Origin: an uncultured Clostridia bacterium
GTDB lineage: Bacteria > Bacillota > Clostridia > Saccharofermentanales > Saccharofermentanaceae
Length of the DNA stretch: 64,000 bases
Assembly (NCBI GenBank): GCA_946537885.1
Contig: CAMNGC010000002.1
Span: 1-64,000 of the forward strand
Direction of reading: 5' to 3'
Part shown: piece after piece, positions 1 through 6,797 of the stretch
Layout: each line of letters opens with the position of its first letter
Position numbering within the stretch: the stretch's first letter is position 1
Made by a program: the position numbers and the translations under genes
Notes under the pieces: model-generated
Told to the model about the DNA's origin: nothing
Seen by the model: only the letters and a program-made list of their open reading frames with translations
Databases searched by the model: none

Positions 1-22
1 CCATTTTCTTTTGCAAAGTTAA

Positions 23-63
23 GGGGCTATCTCAATTTAGTTTTGAGACAGCCCCATTTTTTT
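23..63 (+). terminator. Rho-independent terminator of an upstream gene
   Basis: A hairpin GGGGCTATCTCAA / TTGAGACAGCCCC with one bulged base is followed by an A and a run of seven T. It would end a plus-strand transcript that enters the window from the left. In the reverse direction the stem is followed only by TTAACTTT, a weaker tail. Confidence 0.85.
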
Positions 64-81
64 ATGACCATTCTCGTAAAA

Positions 82-195
82 CACGGCCTCAAGAACAATT
101 CTGTGCTAGATCCGGGCCAGAGCCCCTATAAGATGGTACCCAAAAGATCTAGTAAGCCAAATGCCGTGATCGCTTCCCTAAGGATTCCGTGAAGC
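82..195. other. Unidentified region with nested helices
   Basis: Non-coding stretch between the terminator and the transporter gene. Visible pairings are CACGGC 82-87 with GCCGTG 163-168, AGAA/TTCT 92-102, CTAGATC 106-112 with GATCTAG 146-152, GGGC/GCCC 114-125 and GCTTC 172-176 with GAAGC 191-195. They nest without conflict, as in a multi-branch RNA. The likely promoter of the next gene lies downstream (230-258), so this is probably not its leader. A reverse-strand -10 (TATAAT, 211-216) could drive a minus-strand RNA of roughly 180 bases ending at the 23-63 hairpin. I do not recognise a family. Confidence 0.35.
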
Positions 196-229
196 CCCCG
201 AAAAATAGTAATTATATTAGTCATAGCTT

Positions 230-258
230 TTGCTTATAAGCCTTTCTTATGCTATATT
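230..258 (+). promoter_or_regulatory. Probable promoter of the NSS transporter gene
   Basis: A -35 TTGCTT (230-235) and -10 TATATT (253-258) are separated by 17 bases. Transcription would start near 265, leaving a very short leader before the ATG at 278 and only a weak GGGTG ribosome site. Confidence 0.5.
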
Positions 259-277
259 GACCTTTGGGTGATTAATT

Positions 278-1684
278 ATGGAAACAAAAAGAAGTACTTT
301 TAAAGGATCAATTGGCTTTGTCCTCGCTGCTGCAGGTTCAGCAGTCGGACTTGGAAATATCTGGAGATTCCCCTACCTTGCTGCAAACGGCGGCGGCGGG
401 CTCTTCCTTGTAATCTATATCGTTTTAGCTTTGACATTCGGCTTTACACTATTGATATCAGAAGTCTCATTAGGTCGTAAGACCAAACAGGGACCGCTTA
501 CAGCATATGGCAAGCTCAGCAAGAAATGGGGGTGGCTTGGAGCTTTTGCAGCCATCGTCCCCTTCATGATCCTCCCCTATTATTGTGTTATCGGCGGCTG
601 GGTAATGAAATACATGTTTGTCTTTATCTTCAAGAGCAATGGCACAGCAGCAACAGATGACTATTTCAGCAACTTTATCGGAAGTGTTCCTCAACCTATA
701 ATCTTTACTGCAGTTTTCCTGATGATCACGGCAATTGTAATTTCAAAGGGCGTTAATAAAGGTATCGAAAATATCTCCAAGATTCTGATGCCTATCCTAC
801 TCATCCTTGTTATTTTTATTTCGATCTTTGCTCTTACTATCTCCAACGATGACAGAAGTGGGCTCGACGGCCTTAAGATCTATATTATCCCGAGTGTCAA
901 AGGCATGAGCGCCGGAGATATTATTGAAGTGGTAATTAATGCCATGGGACAGCTGTTCTTCAGTATAAGCGTTGCTATGGGCATCATGGTAGCTTACGGA
1001 TCATACTTCCGCGACGAAGACAATCTCGTAAAATCCGTAAACCAAATTGAATTCTTTGATACTTTGATCGCCTTTCTTGCAGGAGTTATGATCATTCCTG
1101 CTGTATATGTATTCATGGGACGCGAAGGTATGGAAAACAGCGGGGCCGGACTTATGTTTGAAGCCATCCCCAAAGTCTTTGATTCTATGGGAAGCATAGG
1201 ACGTTTTGTCGGAATCGCATTCTTCATAATGGTTTTCTTTGCAGCTCTCACCAGCTCCATGTCGATTCTTGAAGCAGTAGTTTCCAGCCTTATGGATAAG
1301 TTCCATATGTCAAGACTTTGGGCAACAGTTACAGAGACGACTATCGCTCTTGTACTCGGTATCCTGGTCTGCTGTGGAAGTAACGGAATCATAGATTTCA
1401 GCATAAAGCTCCCGGACGGAAGCAAAGCCGATATACTCGGAGCTTTTGATTATCTCAGCAATCAGATCCTAATGCCTATCCTGGCCATCGGAACTTGTAT
1501 CCTTATCGGTTGGATTGCTAAACCTAAGTCTGTAATAGACGAAGCAACTAGAAACGGCGAGAAATTCGGTCGCAAGAATCTTTATGTTGTGATGATCAAA
1601 TATATCGCTCCCGTTATGCTTCTTGCTCTTTTTGTAAAATCCTCCGGTATCTACGATCTGATATCCAAAACACTAAAAAACTGA
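278..1684 (+). CDS. Sodium-dependent transporter, NSS/SNF family
   Basis: A 468-residue integral membrane protein that would import an amino acid or related solute using the Na+ gradient. The N-terminus carries the family signature AVGLGNIWRFPYLAANGGG (about residues 22-40), which forms the unwound helix 1 that binds Na+ and substrate. Hydrophobic segments number about 11 to 12, as in prokaryotic NSS members such as TnaT or LeuT, and the length is typical. It stands alone with its own promoter; the next gene is ilvE on the same strand but behind a separate promoter. The substrate cannot be read from sequence; tryptophan, tyrosine or branched-chain amino acids are all known for the family. Confidence 0.93.
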   Translation: METKRSTFKGSIGFVLAAAGSAVGLGNIWRFPYLAANGGGGLFLVIYIVLALTFGFTLLISEVSLGRKTKQGPLTAYGKLSKKWGWLGAFAAIVPFMILPYYCVIGGWVMKYMFVFIFKSNGTAATDDYFSNFIGSVPQPIIFTAVFLMITAIVISKGVNKGIENISKILMPILLILVIFISIFALTISNDDRSGLDGLKIYIIPSVKGMSAGDIIEVVINAMGQLFFSISVAMGIMVAYGSYFRDEDNLVKSVNQIEFFDTLIAFLAGVMIIPAVYVFMGREGMENSGAGLMFEAIPKVFDSMGSIGRFVGIAFFIMVFFAALTSSMSILEAVVSSLMDKFHMSRLWATVTETTIALVLGILVCCGSNGIIDFSIKLPDGSKADILGAFDYLSNQILMPILAIGTCILIGWIAKPKSVIDEATRNGEKFGRKNLYVVMIKYIAPVMLLALFVKSSGIYDLISKTLKN

Positions 1685-1733
1685 CATAATCTTTATATTT
1701 ACTGACAAAAAAAGGTATTATTGCCTTTCCGGT

Positions 1734-1762
1734 GTGACAAACGGGTTCAAAGTGACTATAAT
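1734..1762 (+). promoter_or_regulatory. Promoter of ilvE
   Basis: A -35 GTGACA (1734-1739) and a perfect -10 TATAAT (1757-1762) are spaced by 17 bases. A strong GAAGGAAGG ribosome site follows before the ATG at 1796. Confidence 0.75.
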
Positions 1763-1795
1763 CATAACAGTATTTTATGAAGGAAGGTTATTGAT

Positions 1796-2830
1796 ATGGA
1801 GAAGAAAAATCTCGATTGGTCAAATCTCGGCTTCAGCTATGTCAAAACTGACAAGCGTTTTGTTGCCAACTACAAGAACGGCGCATGGGACAAAGGCGCT
1901 CTCATCGACGATGATATGATCGTTATGAGCGAAGATGCCGGTGTTCTCCAGTATGCCCAGACAGTTTTCGAAGGTCTCAAAGCCTATACAACAAAGGACG
2001 GGAAGATTGTTACCTTCCGCCCCGACCTGAACGCAGACAGACTTATCGATTCGGCTAAGCGTCTTGAGATCCCACCGATTTCCAAGGAAATGTTTATCGA
2101 AAGTATCAGACAGGTTGTTTCCGGCAACGCTGCATGGGTACCTCCGTATGGTTCAGGCGCTTCACTCTATCTGAGACCCTATATTTTTGGTATCAGCCCC
2201 GTTATTGGCGTTAAGCCGGCTGATGATTATCAGTACAGAGTATTTGCAACACCTGTTGGTCCTTACTTCAAGGGCGGCGCTAAACCAATTGTTGTTAAGA
2301 TCTCTGATTTTGACAGAGCTGCTCCTCATGGAACAGGTCACATCAAGGCCGGACTTAACTATGCAATGAGCCTTCATGCTATAGTTACGGCTCATGAGGA
2401 AGGATTCTCCGAGAACATATATCTTGATCCTCAGACAAGAACTAAGATCGAAGAGACAGGCGGTGCTAATATCCTTTTCGTTGACTTTGATGGTAACCTT
2501 GTTGTTCCGAAGTCCAACTCCATCCTGCCCTCTATCACCAGAAGAAGCCTTGTATATGTTGCAGAGCATTACTGCGGTATGAAGGTTATCGAGCGTGAAG
2601 TAGAACTCAAGGAAGTTATGAATGGTGACTTTAAGGAATGCGGTCTCTGCGGTACTGCTGCAGTTATCTCTCCTATCGGCAAGATCAACGATCATGGTAA
2701 GGAGTTTGAGTTCAGCAACGGCATGACTGAGATGGGTCCTGCTATGACAAAACTCAGAAATACTCTTACAGGTATCCAGATGGGTGAGATCGAAGCGCCT
2801 GAAGGCTGGATAATGGAGATCGACTGCTGA
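1796..2830 (+). CDS. ilvE: Branched-chain amino acid aminotransferase
   Basis: A 344-residue cytoplasmic PLP enzyme of fold type IV that exchanges the amino group between glutamate and the 2-oxo acids of leucine, isoleucine and valine. The PLP lysine is in GTGHIKAGLNYA (K184 by count). FEGLKAY near residue 58 and the late segment with LCGTAAVISPI match the longer BCAT class found in Bacillus and eukaryotes (about 340-360 residues). The start is supported by GAAGGAAGG seven or so bases upstream. It is monocistronic between its own promoter and a strong terminator. With glutamate dehydrogenase at 12-13.7 kb it links ammonia assimilation to branched-chain amino acid synthesis. Confidence 0.95.
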   Translation: MEKKNLDWSNLGFSYVKTDKRFVANYKNGAWDKGALIDDDMIVMSEDAGVLQYAQTVFEGLKAYTTKDGKIVTFRPDLNADRLIDSAKRLEIPPISKEMFIESIRQVVSGNAAWVPPYGSGASLYLRPYIFGISPVIGVKPADDYQYRVFATPVGPYFKGGAKPIVVKISDFDRAAPHGTGHIKAGLNYAMSLHAIVTAHEEGFSENIYLDPQTRTKIEETGGANILFVDFDGNLVVPKSNSILPSITRRSLVYVAEHYCGMKVIEREVELKEVMNGDFKECGLCGTAAVISPIGKINDHGKEFEFSNGMTEMGPAMTKLRNTLTGIQMGEIEAPEGWIMEIDC

Positions 2831-2854
2831 TAACAACTTATCTGAAAGATAAAG

Positions 2855-2884
2855 AGTGCCTCAAATCATTTGAGGCACTTTTTT
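2855..2884 (+). terminator. Terminator of ilvE
   Basis: A perfect 11-bp stem AGTGCCTCAAA / TTTGAGGCACT with a TCA loop is followed by six T. Confidence 0.93.
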
Positions 2885-2911
2885 GTTCAGGGAATCCTTA
2901 CAAAATGCAAA

Positions 2912-2939
2912 TAAAAAGAACCGCCGACAAAAGTCGACG
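2912..2939 (-). terminator. Terminator of the small lipoprotein gene
   Basis: Read on the minus strand, CGTCGAC and GTCGGCG pair around a TTTT loop (one G-T pair), followed by GTTCTTTTTATTT. Confidence 0.7.
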
Positions 2940-2970
2940 ATCCTTATTATTCACTGACTAATCATTAAGA

Positions 2971-3474
2971 TCAGAGCTCAGGCCATCCGATAGAAGAAAG
3001 AACATCATTAGCCTCATCTACATTCTCAGCTGTGATAGCCAAGTAGCAGTTACCGGCATAATAATAAGCAATAGCCTCATCCTCTTCTGTCATAATGAGA
3101 TAAGCATAATCATCCTTGTCAACCTTATCCATGTCGACATCATACTCCTCAGCCGTAGAGATGATATAACTTGTGTTGCTGTCATACTCGTCTCTGGCAT
3201 CCTCATCATTCTCAAATACCTTAAAGCTGTAGGAATTACCGTCAGCACCGGTTCCGTCAAGTTCGTTCTCTTCCTTGTAGCAGAATGTGCCTTCTTCCCA
3301 CCAATAATCATCCCATGAAAGTTCCTCGAGACCTGCGTCCTTAAGAGCATTTGCAACCTCATCGATCTCAACGGGCTTGATCTTTGTGGAAGAACTCTTA
3401 CCACCGCAAGCTGCAAGAGACATGAGCATAGCTGCAGACATAACAACAGCTGCTGTCTTCTTCAAATTAATCAT
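2971..3474 (-). CDS. Small secreted lipoprotein, function unknown
   Basis: A protein of 167 residues when started at the ATG at 3474, which sits eight bases after GGAGG; an upstream TTG frame extension would overlap that ribosome site. The N-terminus has a lysine pair, a hydrophobic stretch and a lipobox (SLAAC, about residues 18-22), so the mature protein should be lipid-anchored on the outer membrane face. The mature part is acidic with many D, E and Y residues. I recognise no catalytic motif. The layout resembles small lipoproteins common in Lachnospiraceae. It is transcribed alone, divergent from the MATE gene. Confidence 0.8.
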   Translation of the reverse strand: MINLKKTAAVVMSAAMLMSLAACGGKSSSTKIKPVEIDEVANALKDAGLEELSWDDYWWEEGTFCYKEENELDGTGADGNSYSFKVFENDEDARDEYDSNTSYIISTAEEYDVDMDKVDKDDYAYLIMTEEDEAIAYYYAGNCYLAITAENVDEANDVLSSIGWPEL

Positions 3475-3578
3475 TTCACTTTCCTCCAATAAATTAAATG
3501 TCTTTTGATTTTACAAAAAACCATCCATATTTGCAATAGTTCACATTTTGATATATTCTTCTCTGGCTTGAGGTAATT

Positions 3579-4916
3579 ATGAACGATAAAAAAGAATTTG
3601 AATCAAAACTAATAAAACTTGTTTTGCCCATTACTCTGCAGAATTTTATGTTGGCACTGCTACCCGTGTCCGACTGCCTCATGCTGGCAACTTTAGATCA
3701 AGACTCCATGTCTGCCGTATCCCTTGCCGGCCAACTGTTCTTTATCATGACCTTATTTCTGAATGCAGTTATCTCAGGAGCCGGAATGTTCGCAGCACAG
3801 TTCTGGGGAAATAATGATAAGCCCGCTATCGAAAGACTGATGGGTCTTGTATTCATTTTTATCCTTCCTATCTCTCTGCTCTTCTTCGTATTAGCATTCT
3901 TTTTCCCGGAATATGTTATGAAAGTATATACAGATGAACCTGCGATCATTGACTACGGAATCAGTTACCTTGTCGTGGCAGCTCCCGCCTTTGCACTCGA
4001 ATGTTATACGCAACTCTACCATATATTCATGAAAAATGTGGGAATGGTAAAGACAAGTGCATATATCTCAACCTTTACAGTCATACTGAATATAGTTTTT
4101 AATGCTATCTTCATCTTCGGCTTGATCGGTAAACCAATGGGAGAACGCGGAGCTGCACTTGGAACTACTTTATCTTGCCTTTTCGCTACTCTGATCTCGA
4201 TCTGGCTATTTGTAAGACATAAAATAGTCAAACTTAGGCTTAAAAATATATATAATCCTGATAAGGATATCCTCAAAAGCTTTCTTAAGTATGCACTCCC
4301 GATTCTGGGCAATTCCCTTGGATGGGGCCTCGGTTTTACTACGATTACAGTGATAATGGGGCACCTGGGTTCTGATGCAGTAGCTGCAAATTCAATTGTA
4401 GCTGTAGCCAAGGATCTGATCTCATGTTTTTGCTTTGCTCTAGCCAGCGGTTCAGTTATCCTCATCGGAAACGAGCTGGGCGCAGGCAATCTTCAGAGAG
4501 CAAAGAATTACGGCAAATATCTGTGTCACCTGGCAATAATAAGCGGGATCATCTCCGGCCTGATGCTGTCGGGCTTCTCTCCTCTTATAGTAAGCCTTGT
4601 TAACCTTAGCGACAGAGCCGGAGAATACCTTAGGATGATGCTCATCATGTGTATCTACTATATGATCGGAAGAACTCTGAATTCGACGATCATAAGCGGC
4701 ATATTCACTGCCGGAGGCGACACCAAATTCGGTCTTATATGCGACACTATAACCATGTGGGTCTTTATCATCCCCGCCGGTGCTATAGCCGCATTTGTAC
4801 TCGAGCTGCCTGTTCTATGGGTTTTCTTTATCCTGAACCTGGACGAGATTATAAAACTCCCTGCTGTCTATCTCCACTATGTTAAGTACAATTGGGTACG
4901 CAAGATCGTCAAGTGA
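3579..4916 (+). CDS. MATE family multidrug or metabolite exporter
   Basis: A 445-residue membrane protein with about 12 hydrophobic segments arranged as two related halves, the usual MATE length. The N-terminal segment LVLPITLQNFMLALLPVSD and the later GMFAAQFWG correspond to conserved helix 1 and helix 2 regions of the family. These proteins export cationic drugs or metabolites in exchange for Na+ or H+. The start follows TTGAGGTAATT. The gene is divergent from the lipoprotein gene and followed by a 120-base gap, then the small ORF at 5037. The substrate is not predictable. Some family members are called NorM-like or DinF-like; nothing here decides between them. Confidence 0.92.
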   Translation: MNDKKEFESKLIKLVLPITLQNFMLALLPVSDCLMLATLDQDSMSAVSLAGQLFFIMTLFLNAVISGAGMFAAQFWGNNDKPAIERLMGLVFIFILPISLLFFVLAFFFPEYVMKVYTDEPAIIDYGISYLVVAAPAFALECYTQLYHIFMKNVGMVKTSAYISTFTVILNIVFNAIFIFGLIGKPMGERGAALGTTLSCLFATLISIWLFVRHKIVKLRLKNIYNPDKDILKSFLKYALPILGNSLGWGLGFTTITVIMGHLGSDAVAANSIVAVAKDLISCFCFALASGSVILIGNELGAGNLQRAKNYGKYLCHLAIISGIISGLMLSGFSPLIVSLVNLSDRAGEYLRMMLIMCIYYMIGRTLNSTIISGIFTAGGDTKFGLICDTITMWVFIIPAGAIAAFVLELPVLWVFFILNLDEIIKLPAVYLHYVKYNWVRKIVK

Positions 4917-5036
4917 CCTCCAGATCAACTGTCAAGAAGCCTAATTTCGCATAAATGTTCTTTTCGCCCATTCTGTCCCTTTATTGTCACCGGCTTTGTA
5001 GTAGACTTATTCCATAAAAAGAAGGAGGTATCCTAT

Positions 5037-5135
5037 ATGAAGGGATATATTACAGAGAACGGTTTTATGGGTTTGGTAGAAGATCAGTATATGCTTTTTG
5101 CATCCGAGGCAGATTATCTTGATTATGTATCATAA
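5037..5135 (+). CDS. Conserved-type small protein, 32 residues
   Basis: An ORF of 32 codons preceded by a near-perfect ribosome site (GAAGGAGG, eight or nine bases before ATG). The product is acidic and aromatic-rich, begins MKGYITENGFMGLVEDQYML and ends FASEADYLDYVS. I recall similar short proteins (MxGxYT-x-GYxGLV-x-x-YMLFASExDYxEY) in Lachnospiraceae genomes, where they are usually unannotated; that is memory, not a search. It has no signal peptide or membrane segment. It could be a small regulator or a subunit of a larger complex. The pattern of a strong ribosome site plus a compact hydrophobic-acidic sequence argues for a real gene. Confidence 0.65.
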   Translation: MKGYITENGFMGLVEDQYMLFASEADYLDYVS

Positions 5136-5201
5136 TAATAATCATGATCTCATCTCATATTGTTATAATGGTTTATGAATTAATAAAGCGAGGTAATCAA
5201 T

Positions 5202-5861
5202 ATGAAGGCTGAGTATCGCAATGATCTGTCGATGGATCCGTCAGGATTTGTATTATTATCCGACTTTGTCCCGAGCATAATACAAGAGATTCGTTATTAT
5301 TCAACTTATAACTTCATCGGTGACAGGATCGACGGCTACGAAGAACCTTGCGCTTTATTGACAATTGAAGCTGCCAGGGCCTTGAAGTCGGCCGCTAATG
5401 AGCTGTTTGTAAAAGGCTACAGACTTAAAGTCTTTGATGCTTACAGGCCGGCTTGCTCTGTTAGACATTTTGTATTATGGGGAATCGAAGATCAGGATAC
5501 AAGAATGAAGCCCTACTTCTACCCTGATCTTGATAAACAGGTGCTTTTCGAGGAAGGATATATTGCCAAGCAGTCTTCGCACAGTCGCGGCAGCGCCATT
5601 GACCTTACGTTTCTCGATATGAAGACAGGTAAGGAACTTGATATGGGCAGTCCCTTTGACCTGTTCAGCGAAGTATCTCATCCTGATTATAAAGCTATCA
5701 CTGAAGAACAATATGAGAATCGCATGCTCTTACAGAAAGCAATGGTCAGAAACGGATTCGAGCCAATATTCTGTGAGTGGTGGCATTTCATGCTTAAGAA
5801 TGAACCTTATCCTGACACTTACTTTGAATTCCCTGTATCTTCAAGGTATTTAAGAAAATAA
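5202..5861 (+). CDS. D-alanyl-D-alanine dipeptidase, VanX/DdpX type (M15D)
   Basis: A 219-residue zinc peptidase without signal peptide, so probably cytoplasmic. Zinc ligands and catalytic residues are all visible: SSHSRGSAIDLTF gives H127 and D134, and CEWWHF gives the catalytic E192 and the third ligand H195. The Arg of VFDAYRP (R82) matches the conserved VanX arginine. The enzyme splits the D-Ala-D-Ala dipeptide. No vanH, vanA or vanRS genes lie nearby, so a housekeeping role in D-Ala-D-Ala recycling or peptidoglycan salvage is more likely than vancomycin resistance. A -10 TATAAT lies at 5164-5169; the ribosome site is GCGAGGTAA. Confidence 0.9.
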   Translation: MKAEYRNDLSMDPSGFVLLSDFVPSIIQEIRYYSTYNFIGDRIDGYEEPCALLTIEAARALKSAANELFVKGYRLKVFDAYRPACSVRHFVLWGIEDQDTRMKPYFYPDLDKQVLFEEGYIAKQSSHSRGSAIDLTFLDMKTGKELDMGSPFDLFSEVSHPDYKAITEEQYENRMLLQKAMVRNGFEPIFCEWWHFMLKNEPYPDTYFEFPVSSRYLRK

Positions 5862-5874
5862 GATCCACTATAAA

Positions 5875-5902
5875 ATGGGGCATCTCCAAGGAGACGCCCC
5901 AT
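5875..5902 (-). terminator. Bidirectional terminator between the VanX-like and lipoprotein genes
   Basis: ATGGGGC, ATCTCC, AA, GGAGAC and GCCCCAT form a stem of about 12 bp with one mismatch. The minus-strand tail is TTTTATAG, the plus-strand tail only TCGATTATAATT, so it serves the minus-strand lipoprotein best and may serve both converging genes. Confidence 0.8.
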
Positions 5903-5927
5903 CGATTATAATTAATCCAGCTGATCA

Positions 5928-6704
5928 TCAACCGAATGTAACTGCAGTTACATGAGGCTGAGCACCCTCATACCAATAGAGGAAACCCTCAAGGTCGATC
6001 TGATCGCCAACCTTCAGGTTCGTAACAGCCTGATAAACATCAGTGGACTCATTTCTCAGATAATATTCAACGACAAATGTATATGTCTGTCCATTAACAG
6101 AAGCATTAAAGTAAAGATCTGCATCGCTCTTATCCGCACCGGAACCGTCCCAGTCATAAAGGAAGGCAGCCTCATTACCGTCTGCATCATAAGAAGGCTC
6201 AACAACAAGACCGGAGAAAGAAACGAACTGATTCTGATAATCAGCAAGTGCATCTGTACCAAGTTTATCAGTTACATCAGTAGCAGATGCGATCCATTCA
6301 CCTTCCTCGATCTCGAAGGTAGCATCAATGATCTCAACTTCGCCACTCCACTCACTCTTAAAGCCGGTAACCTTGATCTTTGTACCGGGAGTAAGCTTAG
6401 CAGCATCTTCCTCAGAGCAAGCCATATTGTAAGCAAAATAACCGCCATCCTGATCCTGGAGATATACAGTGATCTGATCATTCCACCAAGACTGAGTATC
6501 CTGTACATAAGCCTCGATAACAACCTCGGAATCAAGAGGAGCAGCAACATACTCATCGTATGTCATAACACCTTCACTCTTCTCGTCGACTTCTACAACC
6601 TCCGCATCAGCAGATGTTGTCTCGTCACTATCGTCATCCTTGTTGCAAGCAGCGCATCCGAGAACCATAGCGCCTACAAGCATTGTAGCCAAAAACTTCT
6701 TCAT
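5928..6704 (-). CDS. Lipoprotein with two OB-fold-like modules
   Basis: A 258-residue exported lipoprotein: MKKFLATMLVGAMVLGCAAC contains two overlapping lipobox possibilities (VLGC or CAAC), followed by an acidic linker. Two similar beta-rich modules follow (about residues 50-135 and 150-258), each with a pattern like EVVIEAYVQD...ITVYLQD...GTKIKVTGF...GEVEI, which looks like the OB-fold used in secreted single-strand-binding or nuclease-accessory proteins. This fold reading is inference; no active-site motif is visible. The ribosome site GAGGAGAG is strong. Its promoter contains the 20-bp palindrome at 6768-6787, suggesting a dedicated regulator. Confidence 0.75.
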   Translation of the reverse strand: MKKFLATMLVGAMVLGCAACNKDDDSDETTSADAEVVEVDEKSEGVMTYDEYVAAPLDSEVVIEAYVQDTQSWWNDQITVYLQDQDGGYFAYNMACSEEDAAKLTPGTKIKVTGFKSEWSGEVEIIDATFEIEEGEWIASATDVTDKLGTDALADYQNQFVSFSGLVVEPSYDADGNEAAFLYDWDGSGADKSDADLYFNASVNGQTYTFVVEYYLRNESTDVYQAVTNLKVGDQIDLEGFLYWYEGAQPHVTAVTFG

Positions 6705-6760
6705 AAATAACTCTCCTCGTTTATTTATTATGTTTACGCCCGATTGCGTAAATCAACATT

Positions 6761-6787
6761 ATTATACTCACTTTTCGCGAAAAGTGA
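6761..6787 (-). promoter_or_regulatory. Promoter with a 20-bp perfect palindrome
   Basis: On the minus strand a TATAAT -10 (6761-6766) is preceded directly by TCACTTTTCGCGAAAAGTGA (6768-6787), a perfect 20-bp inverted repeat lying in the -10/-35 spacer. It is also 11 bases past the end of the ABC operon, but lacks the T-run expected of a terminator. It reads better as an operator for the lipoprotein gene. The regulator is not identifiable here. Confidence 0.55.
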
Positions 6788-6797
6788 ACTGATCACA

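Noticed and set aside
1..277. A Na+ or amino-acid riboswitch for the NSS transporter
   Set aside because: The folded part lies upstream of the likely promoter and I cannot match it to a known riboswitch consensus.
994..1425. Long minus-strand ORFs inside the NSS transporter gene
   Set aside because: They lie wholly antisense to a recognised transporter, have no ribosome site and no plausible product; they are shadows of its codon use.
1690..1730. Hairpin AAAGG...CCTTT after the NSS transporter as its terminator
   Set aside because: On the plus strand the stem is not followed by a T-run; on the minus strand there is no gene to terminate. It remains unassigned.
1734..1919. Short ORF overlapping the ilvE start
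   Set aside because: It overlaps the ilvE promoter and start in another frame, without ribosome site or conserved features.
5202..5861. A vancomycin-resistance gene set because of the VanX-like protein
   Set aside because: No VanH, VanA-type ligase or VanRS regulator is near; a stand-alone dipeptidase is more likely housekeeping.
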